A stretch of DNA of 18,514 nucleotides. It comes from an uncultured Holophagaceae bacterium (GTDB lineage: Bacteria; Acidobacteriota; Holophagae; Holophagales; Holophagaceae). Positions 7,471-13,083 of this stretch are shown in pieces. The notes under the pieces are model-generated. The model was not told the origin of the DNA. It saw only the letters and a program-made list of their open reading frames with translations, and searched no databases. The translations under genes and the position numbers were made by a program. The DNA is taken from assembly GCA_903919165.1 (NCBI GenBank), contig CAIXHJ010000260.1:1-18514 (forward strand). The letters run 5' to 3'. Position 1 is the stretch's first letter. Each line of letters opens with the position of its first letter.

Positions 7471-7973
7471 CTATCGCTTAGGTCGGAAGCCGATTGGCTT
7501 CCTGGCTGGGGTGGGGGGTGTCATTAATTCCTGGATTGCCTCGAAAACCACTCGAAACTGTCCATCATATTTGCGCTCAAGTCCCTTCAGCTTCCGAGTG
7601 AGGTCCGCATGCGAGGCCAACATGCTCCGGAGCTGAGTAAAGGCTCTCATGATCAAAATGTTGGTCTGGATGGCCTGTTCACTGTTGAGAACACTGGAGA
7701 GCATGGCCACGCCAAGCTCGGTGAAGGCGTAGGGTGCCGTGCGTCGGCCGCCCCAAGGACTTGAGATCACAGATGGTGATTTCAAGTTAGTCCACTCTTT
7801 TTCGCTGAGCTGGAACATGAAATCAGCGGGGAATCGCTGCTGTTCCGTTTGACTGACTGGATCAGGACTCGGGTCTCCACGCCATAAAGGGTTGCCAGGT
7901 CTGCATCCCGCAGGACCCGCTTGCCCCGGGAAGTGCGGATGGCATGGAGAATTCGTTCCGTTGGGAGGGTCAC
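7471..7973 (-). pseudogene. ORF6N-domain gene with a single-base frameshift
   Basis: A GTG at 7971-7973, sharing its first G with the pyrB TAG stop, opens a frame encoding RILHAIRTSRGKRVLRDAD, LATLYGVETRVLIQSVKRN. At about 7837-7841 the family match jumps by one base to the frame encoding RFPADFMFQLSEKEW, APYAFTELGVAMLSSVL and a helical tail to the stop at 7471. One extra base there would restore the usual RN-x-x-RFP block exactly, so I read this as a one-base deletion, a sequencing error, or less likely a recoding site. Intact, it would be about 168 residues with an N-terminal ORF6N domain and a C-terminal helical region. The conserved remainder suggests recent damage. It lies between pyrB and its divergent paralogue. 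Confidence 0.75.
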
Positions 7974-8932
7974 TAAGGCACCTGCTCGCCGTGGGGGTTC
8001 GATAAGAGGTAAAGCACCGCCATGCGGACCGGGACGCCGTTGGTGACCTGATCAAGGATCAGGTTGTTGGGACCGTCCGCCACGTCACTGGTGATCTCCA
8101 GACCGCGGTTGATGGGGCCGGGGTGCATGACCACCACGTCCTTCTTAGCCAGTTTCATGCGGGCCGGATTGAGCTGGAAGAAGCGGCTGTATTCGCTCTG
8201 GCCCGGGATGTAGGCGCCGGTGCCCCGCTCGAACTGGGCGCGCAGCATCATAATGGCGTCCTGGCTGGGGATCACGGCATCGAAATCATGGCAGATCTCG
8301 ATCCCCGGCCAGGTGGCTTTCAACTCCTGGGGGACCAGGGTGGGCGGCCCCACGAGCGTGACCTGGACGCCCATGCGGGTGAGGAGCCAGAGGTTGGAGC
8401 GCACCACGCGGCTGTTGCGGATGTCCCCCACGATGGCCACCCGCAAGCCTTCCAGCCTCCCGAAGTGCTTCCGCAGCGTGTAGGCATCCAGAAGGGCCTG
8501 GGTGGGGTGTTCGTGGGCGCCGTCCCCGGCATTCACGATGCTGGCCTTCATGTGCCGGGCCAGCAGGGCATGGGCCCCGGGGGCACTGTGGCGCATGACA
8601 ATGAGGTCCGGGTGCATGGCCTGCAGGTTCATGGCCGTGTCGATGAGGGTCTCGCCCTTGTTCAGACTGCTGGTGTCCGTGTCGAAGTTGATGATCTCGG
8701 CGGAGAGCCGCTTCTCGGCGATCTCGAAGCTATTCCGGGTGCGGGTGCTGTTCTCAAAGAATAGGTTCACCACCAGCTTCTTGCGCAGGGCCGGGACGAT
8801 CTTGATGCTGGGACGCTCGCAGACCTCCTCGAAGGCCTGGGCCTGGTCCAGGAGGGCCGTGATGTCCCGGGGGCTGAGGGGCTGGATGCCCAGGAGGTGC
8901 CTGTGGGGGAAGACGTAGCGCTCCGAGGTCAT
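7973..8932 (-). CDS. pyrB: Aspartate carbamoyltransferase catalytic subunit
   Basis: A 319-residue enzyme joining carbamoyl phosphate and aspartate to N-carbamoyl-aspartate, the committed step of de novo pyrimidine synthesis. The carbamoyl-phosphate site FFENSTRTRNSFE has STRTR at 62-66. The mobile loop SSLNKGET carries Lys92, and HPTQALLDAY begins at 142. The aspartate domain has VAIVGDIRNSRVVRSN (165-180) and ends with HPGPINRG (270-277). The ATG shares one base with the TGA of pyrR (TGATG), so the two are translationally linked. No regulatory pyrI subunit and no pyrC follow; the next gene is an ORF6N gene. Control by PyrR is likely from context. Confidence 0.97.
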   Translation of the reverse strand: MTSERYVFPHRHLLGIQPLSPRDITALLDQAQAFEEVCERPSIKIVPALRKKLVVNLFFENSTRTRNSFEIAEKRLSAEIINFDTDTSSLNKGETLIDTAMNLQAMHPDLIVMRHSAPGAHALLARHMKASIVNAGDGAHEHPTQALLDAYTLRKHFGRLEGLRVAIVGDIRNSRVVRSNLWLLTRMGVQVTLVGPPTLVPQELKATWPGIEICHDFDAVIPSQDAIMMLRAQFERGTGAYIPGQSEYSRFFQLNPARMKLAKKDVVVMHPGPINRGLEITSDVADGPNNLILDQVTNGVPVRMAVLYLLSNPHGEQVP

Positions 8933-9474
8933 CAGCAGGCCTCCACCGTGACGCCATCTTCGCCGTCGATCTCCTTCACCCGGACCGCCACGCGGTGGCC
9001 GGGGGGCACCTCCACCCGGAGTCCCGCCAGGTCTGCCTGGATGGGCAGTTCCCGGCCGCTCCGGTCCGCCAGGACCAGGAGCATCACCCGGCGGGGCCGT
9101 CCATGGTCCAACAGGGCGTCCATGGCTGATCGGATCGTCCGGCCAGTGTAAAGGACGTCATCCACGAGGACCACCGTGCGGTCCTTCAGGGAGAAGGGAA
9201 TCTCGGTCGGCCTCACGATGGGGCTGCCCACCATCTCGGTGAGGTCGTCCCGGTACAGGGTGATGTCCAGGGAGCCCACGGGCACGGCCGCCCCCGTGGC
9301 GGCCCTCAGCAGGGTGGCCAGGCGCTCGGCCAACGGGAGGCCCCGGGATCGGATGCCCAGTAGGACGACCTGTTCCTCGGGTTTCACCTGGGCCACCAGA
9401 TCGGCTGCCAAACGCTGGAGGGTGGCCTCCATCTGGCCGGGGTCCATGGAGCAGGGGCCTGGGGCAGCGGGCAT
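8932..9474 (-). CDS. pyrR: Bifunctional pyr operon regulator / uracil phosphoribosyltransferase
   Basis: The product is 180 residues. The type I PRTase core has the PRPP loop VVLVDDVLYTGRTI (101-114), GIRSRG (40-45) and the PyrR-typical DITLYRDDL (70-78). In other bacteria PyrR binds pyr mRNA in response to UMP/UTP to reduce expression, and it can also make UMP from uracil and PRPP. The ATG at 9474 follows GGAGG with a 4-base spacer; a Met nine codons later is a weaker alternative. It is the first gene of a minus-strand chain and is divergent from asnS. A hairpin immediately upstream of its ribosome binding site may be its RNA target. Confidence 0.94.
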   Translation of the reverse strand: MPAAPGPCSMDPGQMEATLQRLAADLVAQVKPEEQVVLLGIRSRGLPLAERLATLLRAATGAAVPVGSLDITLYRDDLTEMVGSPIVRPTEIPFSLKDRTVVLVDDVLYTGRTIRSAMDALLDHGRPRRVMLLVLADRSGRELPIQADLAGLRVEVPPGHRVAVRVKEIDGEDGVTVEAC

Positions 9475-9486
9475 GGAACCTCCAGT

Positions 9487-9509
9487 GTGCGCCCCCTGGG
9501 GACGCGCAC
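9487..9509 (-). promoter_or_regulatory. Hairpin in the pyrR leader, 3 bases upstream of its ribosome binding site
   Basis: On the minus strand GTGCGC and GCGCAC pair perfectly at the ends of this 23-base element, and TCC/GGG pairing can extend the stem towards a CCAG-containing loop. It ends three bases before the GGAGG of pyrR. The loop CCAG could alternatively pair with CUGG of the Shine-Dalgarno region. A role in PyrR-mediated translational control is inferred from position; the classic PyrR-loop consensus is not clearly present. Confidence 0.35.
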
Positions 9510-9564
9510 GATTTCCAGTCTAGCCGAGCCCGGGCACAATAGAGGTTTCGGCTCAGGAGCCCCC

Positions 9565-10866
9565 GTGACCAGCCAGCCCTTCACCGAAGTCCGCTTCCTC
9601 GCCGGCCAGGTCGGCGAGACTGTCCGGCTGCGGGGCTGGGTCCGCAATGCCCGCACCAGCAAGACCCGCTTCATCGAGTTGCGGGACGGCTCGGGGTTCG
9701 TTCAGTGCGTGGTGGGCGCCGCCGAGGCCGATCCCACAAGCTACGAGTTGGCGGGAAAACTCACCCAGGAGGCCGCTATTTCAGTAACGGGTCTCGTTCA
9801 GCAGCACCCGAAGACGGGTCACCCTGAGCTTCTTGTGAAGTCGCTGGAACTCGTCGGCAGCAGCGCGGACTTCCCGATCACGCCGAAGGAACATGGCACT
9901 GAGTTTCTCATGGAGAACCGTCACCTGTGGCTGCGCAGCCGCCGCCAGTGGGCCATCCTCCGCATCCGCCACACCCTGGTGAAGGGCATCCGCGACTTCT
10001 TCGATGGCGACGGGTTCACGCTGCTCGACGCCCCCATCCTCACGCCCAGCGCCTGCGAAGGTACCAGCACGCTGTTCAGTACCGAGTACTTCCACGAAGG
10101 CATGGCCTTCCTCAGCCAGTCCGGCCAGCTCTACCAGGAGCCGGGCATCGCCGCCTTCGGCAAGACCTACTGCTTCGGGCCCACCTTCCGGGCAGAGAAG
10201 AGCAAGACCCGCCGCCACCTCACGGAGTTCTGGATGGTGGAGCCCGAAGTGGCCTTCGCCCACCTGGATGACGTGATGGTGCTGGGCGAGCGCATGACCA
10301 AGTTTCTCATCCAGCGCGTGCTGGAAGGCCGCCAGGAGGAGCTGAAGATTCTCGAGCGCGACCTCGCGCCCCTGGTAACCGCCCTGGACAACCCTTTCGA
10401 TCGCATGACCTACACCGAGGCCGTCGACAAGCTGAAGGCACTGGGCAGCGACATCCAATGGGGCGAGGACTTCGGCAACGACGACGAGACCATCCTCATG
10501 AACGCCACGGACCGGCCCCTCTGGGTGCACCGCTTCCCGAAGGTGTTCAAGGCCTTCTACATGGAGCCCGATCCCGAGGATCCACGGCTGGCCCTGGGCG
10601 CCGATCTGCTCGCCCCCGAAGGCTACGGTGAAGTCATCGGCGGCGGCGAACGCGCCTCCAGCCTCCAGTACCTTCTCGACCAGATCGAGCACCACCAGCT
10701 CAACCGCGCCGATTACGAGTGGTATCTGGATGTCCGCAAGTACGGCAGCGTCCCCCACGCCGGCTTCGGCATGGGGCTCGAACGGGCCGTGGCGTGGATC
10801 TGCCGGCTGCCGCATCTCAGAGAGACCATCCCGTATCCCCGCATGATGGGGACGTTGAGGCCCTAG
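9565..10866 (+). CDS. asnS: Asparaginyl-tRNA synthetase
   Basis: A 433-residue class IIb synthetase that charges tRNA-Asn with asparagine. The N-terminal OB-fold anticodon-binding domain (about 15-105) includes VRLRGWVRNARTSKTRFIEL. Motif 2 is FRAEKSKTRRHLTEFWMVEP, with the AsnRS-type RHL-x-EFWM-x-EPE block. Motif 3 is GFGMGLERAVAWIC, followed by RETIPYPR at the end. The GTG at 9565 is preceded by CAGGAG with a 6-base spacer and gives the usual bacterial length (about 430). The frame stays open back to a GTG at 9487, but that would add 26 non-family residues covering the pyrR leader. It is divergent from pyrR and ends before a strong convergent hairpin. Confidence 0.96.
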   Translation: MTSQPFTEVRFLAGQVGETVRLRGWVRNARTSKTRFIELRDGSGFVQCVVGAAEADPTSYELAGKLTQEAAISVTGLVQQHPKTGHPELLVKSLELVGSSADFPITPKEHGTEFLMENRHLWLRSRRQWAILRIRHTLVKGIRDFFDGDGFTLLDAPILTPSACEGTSTLFSTEYFHEGMAFLSQSGQLYQEPGIAAFGKTYCFGPTFRAEKSKTRRHLTEFWMVEPEVAFAHLDDVMVLGERMTKFLIQRVLEGRQEELKILERDLAPLVTALDNPFDRMTYTEAVDKLKALGSDIQWGEDFGNDDETILMNATDRPLWVHRFPKVFKAFYMEPDPEDPRLALGADLLAPEGYGEVIGGGERASSLQYLLDQIEHHQLNRADYEWYLDVRKYGSVPHAGFGMGLERAVAWICRLPHLRETIPYPRMMGTLRP

Positions 10867-10901
10867 AAGTCTTCATTCTTTGGTCCTCAGTCTTCAGGCG
10901 C

Positions 10902-10916
10902 GCGGGCTGAGCCCGC
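10902..10916 (+). terminator. Small GC hairpin after asnS
   Basis: GCGGGC, loop TGA and GCCCGC form a perfect 6-bp stem 36 bases after the asnS stop. No T-run follows directly. It precedes the larger hairpin at 10921-10950. Confidence 0.35.
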
Positions 10917-10920
10917 ACGA

Positions 10921-10950
10921 TTACGAAAATCGCGTTGGCGATTTTCGTAA
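10921..10950. terminator. Perfect 13-bp hairpin between convergent asnS and the DUF493 gene
   Basis: TTACGAAAATCGC (10921-10933), loop GTTG, and GCGATTTTCGTAA (10938-10950) form a perfect stem. On the minus strand it begins right after the stop codon of the DUF493 gene (10951-10953), and on the plus strand it follows asnS. The AAAA/TTTT inside the stem gives a partial U-run. A bidirectional terminator is the simplest reading. Confidence 0.7.
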
Positions 10951-11220
10951 CTAGAGCTGCATGACAACTCCCGGTAGCCGTTGGATGGCTTCGCGGAGCG
11001 GCGTCTCGGCCTGGTCATTGGGCAGGGTGATCCAGAAGGTGTAGCTGATGAAGGCACCCTTGCAGTTGAACTGGTGCCGCTCGTCGCCCTCGGCCTGGGG
11101 CCCCAGGTGGGCGAGGATCAGTTCCATCACCAGGTCGGGCCGCAACTCCTCCTGGCGCCCGATGACCTTCATGGGCACACGGGTGGGATAAGTGATCTCG
11201 GGACGGCGGGCTTCTTCCAT
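10951..11220 (-). CDS. DUF493 (YbeD-like) family protein
   Basis: An 89-residue protein matching the small YbeD/DUF493 family (E. coli YbeD has 87 residues). It has the family opening YPTRVPMKVIGR (about 11-22), a central helix (ELRPDLVMELILAHLG), the strand around FNCKGAFISYTFWITL, and the closing LREAIQRLPGVVMQL. The fold is a ferredoxin-like alpha/beta sandwich resembling ACT-type regulatory domains. No biochemical role is established. The start follows GGGAGGGTGGGCGA. It lies 50 bases downstream of the HU gene on the same strand, with a hairpin between them. Confidence 0.8.
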   Translation of the reverse strand: MEEARRPEITYPTRVPMKVIGRQEELRPDLVMELILAHLGPQAEGDERHQFNCKGAFISYTFWITLPNDQAETPLREAIQRLPGVVMQL

Positions 11221-11248
11221 TCGCCCACCCTCCCAGTCTTTTCCCTCT

Positions 11249-11269
11249 CGCTCAACGCAGCGTTGAGCG
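11249..11269 (-). terminator. Hairpin just after the HU-family gene
   Basis: CGCTCAAC (11249-11256) and GTTGAGCG (11262-11269) form a perfect 8-bp stem with a 5-base loop, one base after the HU stop. No T-run follows in the minus-strand direction. It may be a weak terminator or an mRNA 3' end stabiliser separating HU from the DUF493 gene. Confidence 0.45.
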
Positions 11270-11270
11270 C

Positions 11271-11546
11271 CTATTCGACCTCGATCTCCCGCAGATCCTT
11301 CCCCGGCTTGAAGCGGATGCTCTTGCCCTTGGGTATCTGGACGCTGGCTCCAGTCTTGATGTTCCGGCCCATGCCGCGCTTGCGGGGGCGGGGTTCGAAC
11401 ACGCCGAAGCCGCGGATTTCGATGCGGTGCCCGTTGAGGAGGGCATCCTTCAGCCGTTCGGTGAGCAGGTCCACCACCTGGAGGGCGGTGGTGCGGGAGC
11501 AGGGATGAACTTTCATCAGCGAATTGGCGATGTCGATCTTGATCAT
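11271..11546 (-). CDS. HU/IHF-family DNA-binding protein
   Basis: A 91-residue nucleoid protein of the normal family length. The helical dimerisation part (1-45) is followed by IEIRGFGVFEPRPRKRGMGRN, the start of the DNA-binding arm, and by KTGASVQIPKGKSIRFKPGKDL. Family members wrap and bend DNA in the nucleoid as dimers. The usual RNPxTG arm motif reads RNIKTG here, with Ile at the position of the proline that intercalates DNA in HU and IHF. The ATG at 11546 follows GAGG with a 7-base spacer. It cannot be assigned to HU or IHF by sequence alone. It sits between pilT (upstream on the same strand) and the DUF493 gene. Confidence 0.92.
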   Translation of the reverse strand: MIKIDIANSLMKVHPCSRTTALQVVDLLTERLKDALLNGHRIEIRGFGVFEPRPRKRGMGRNIKTGASVQIPKGKSIRFKPGKDLREIEVE

Positions 11547-11595
11547 CGGCGACCTCGGGCCTTGGGGTGGAAGAGCCAGAATAGGGGAAGGAGGT

Positions 11596-12834
11596 TCAGC
11601 GTGCCAGGGTGATTTTTACGTCAGAGACTGGAGGCATGGCCACGGGCATGCCCGGGGCCGGAGCCTGGATGGACGGTGACGGGGGTGCTCCCGTTTCTCG
11701 GCCCCCGCCTTGGGCGATGGACATGCCGCGCTCCATGTTGGCCTTGGCCATGTCTCCGGCGGCCATGACGCCCTCCAAGCGGAGTTTGAACTCGCCCACG
11801 TTGGTGGCCCGGAGGAGGGCCTCCTCCTCGGTGATAAGGCCCTGGCGCAGCAGGAAGTAGAGGCTCTGGTCGAAGGTCTGCATGCCGTATTGGGCCGTTC
11901 CGGAGGCGATGACGTCCTTCAGCATCTTGGTCTTGTCCTTGTCCTCGATGCAGCCGCGCACGGTCTCAGTGGTCACCATGACCTCAACGGCGGGCACGCG
12001 GCCCTGGCCATCCGCCCGGGGAACCAGGCGCTGGGAGATGATGCCCTTGAGGACAGCGGCCATCTGCAGGCGGATCTGTTTCTGGTGGTGGGGCGGAAAC
12101 ACCGAGATGATGCGGTTGATGGTTTCGGTGGCATCCAGGGTATGCAGGGTGCTGAAGACCAGGTGGCCTGTCTCGGCGGCGTGAAGGGCCGTCTCGATGG
12201 TCTCCAGGTCGCGCATCTCACCCACCAGGATCACGTCGGGATCCTGTCTGAGCGCGGCACGCAGGGCCGAGGAGAAGGACCTGCAGTCGGCCTCCACCTC
12301 GCGCTGGTTCACGATGCTGAGGTTGTCCCGGTGCAGGTATTCGATGGGGTCCTCGATGGTGAGGATGTGCTCGGTGCGGGTGGCGTTGATGAGGTCGATC
12401 ATCGCCGCCAAGGTAGTGGACTTGCCGGATCCCGTGGTGCCTGTGACCAGCACCATGCCGCGCTGTTCCTGGCAGATGGTCTTCAGGACCTTGGGGAGCA
12501 TCAGGTCATCGATGGTGTAGATTTTCCGGGGGATCACGCGGAGCACCAGACCGACGGTGCCGCGCTGGTTGAAGATGTTGCAGCGGAACCGACCCAGACT
12601 CGGCACCGAGTAGGCGATGTCGATGTCGAGGTTCTCCTTGAACTTCCCCTTCTGCTTGTCGCTGGCCAGGATCGCGTAGGCCATGGCGATGGTGTCTTCC
12701 TGGACCAGCCGCTTGAACTGGGTCATGGGCAGGAGCTTGCCTCGCACGCGGGCGATGGGATGGTTGCCGACCTTAAGGTGGAGGTCGCTGGCGCCATGCT
12801 CGCAGACCACGGTGAGCAGTTCGTTGATGTGCAT
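11596..12834 (-). CDS. pilT: Type IV pilus retraction ATPase, PilT family
   Basis: A 412-residue secretion-type ATPase expected to sit at the inner-membrane base of type IV pili and power pilus retraction (twitching). The N-terminal PAS-like domain (about 1-100) contains GASDLHLKVG. Walker A is GTTGSGKST (132-140), the Asp box is around ILTIEDPIEYLH (157-168), Walker B is DPDVILVGEMRD (198-209), and the His box is GHLVFSTLHT (223-232). The usual PilT C-terminal AIRNLIRE motif is replaced by TVRGCIED, while GMQTFDQSL is kept. A 45-residue Pro/Ala-rich tail makes it longer than typical PilT (about 345-370). GGGAG precedes the ATG at 12834. It is divergent from typA, and no pil genes adjoin it, so it may be one of several PilT-like paralogues. 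Confidence 0.9.
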   Translation of the reverse strand: MHINELLTVVCEHGASDLHLKVGNHPIARVRGKLLPMTQFKRLVQEDTIAMAYAILASDKQKGKFKENLDIDIAYSVPSLGRFRCNIFNQRGTVGLVLRVIPRKIYTIDDLMLPKVLKTICQEQRGMVLVTGTTGSGKSTTLAAMIDLINATRTEHILTIEDPIEYLHRDNLSIVNQREVEADCRSFSSALRAALRQDPDVILVGEMRDLETIETALHAAETGHLVFSTLHTLDATETINRIISVFPPHHQKQIRLQMAAVLKGIISQRLVPRADGQGRVPAVEVMVTTETVRGCIEDKDKTKMLKDVIASGTAQYGMQTFDQSLYFLLRQGLITEEEALLRATNVGEFKLRLEGVMAAGDMAKANMERGMSIAQGGGRETGAPPSPSIQAPAPGMPVAMPPVSDVKITLAR

Positions 12835-12925
12835 GGGTTTCTCCCGGGGAGGGTTCGCTTATCTTAGACCCCTGCCGCAACAATGGAAGGGGTTGCGAAT
12901 ACGGCTCGGAAATGGCCGTGGTCTC

Positions 12926-12934
12926 TGGTAAAAT
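12926..12934 (+). promoter_or_regulatory. Extended -10 promoter candidate for typA
   Basis: TGG-TAAAAT fits an extended -10 element (TGn plus a TATAAT-like hexamer). No good -35 lies 16-18 bases upstream, as expected for the extended class. It would start transcription near 12941, giving typA a leader of about 140 bases. Confidence 0.35.
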
Positions 12935-13017
12935 CGAGGGTTCTGCCCGGCCTATGCCTGAGCCAAGTCGCTGCTCCAATAACAACCCTGTCATCTCAAC
13001 CGAGAGGACGACATACA

Positions 13018-13068
13018 GGGGCCGTAACGAAACAACCAGAAAAGCACTGGTTATTTCGAATCGGCCCC
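13018..13068 (+). promoter_or_regulatory. Long structured leader hairpin upstream of the typA ribosome binding site
   Basis: GGGGCCG (13018-13024) pairs with CGGCCCC (13062-13068), CGAAA (13028-13032) with TTTCG (13054-13058), and AACCAG (13034-13039) with CTGGTT (13047-13052). The loop is AAAAGCA. The pairs total 18, broken only by a symmetric 3x3 internal loop and one 1x1 mismatch. It ends 4 bases before the AGGAAG ribosome binding site (13073-13078). No T-run follows, so it is not an intrinsic terminator, and pilT reads the other way. A regulatory role for typA is inferred from position. Confidence 0.55.
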
Positions 13069-13083
13069 GAACCAGGAAGCCTG

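Noticed and set aside
7854..8055. N-terminal part of the 194-codon frame covering the ORF6N tail
   Set aside because: Upstream of the frameshift this frame is out of register with the ORF6N domain and overlaps the end of pyrB; the true N-terminus is in the GTG frame from 7973.
9487..9564. 26-codon N-terminal extension of asnS from an upstream GTG
   Set aside because: It adds non-family residues, overlaps the pyrR leader hairpin, and a better ribosome binding site precedes the GTG at 9565.
12883..13083. 67-codon N-terminal extension of typA
   Set aside because: TypA proteins begin at the MTPLEKIRNLAIIAHVDHG block, AGGAAG supports the ATG at 13084, and the extension region forms the leader hairpin.
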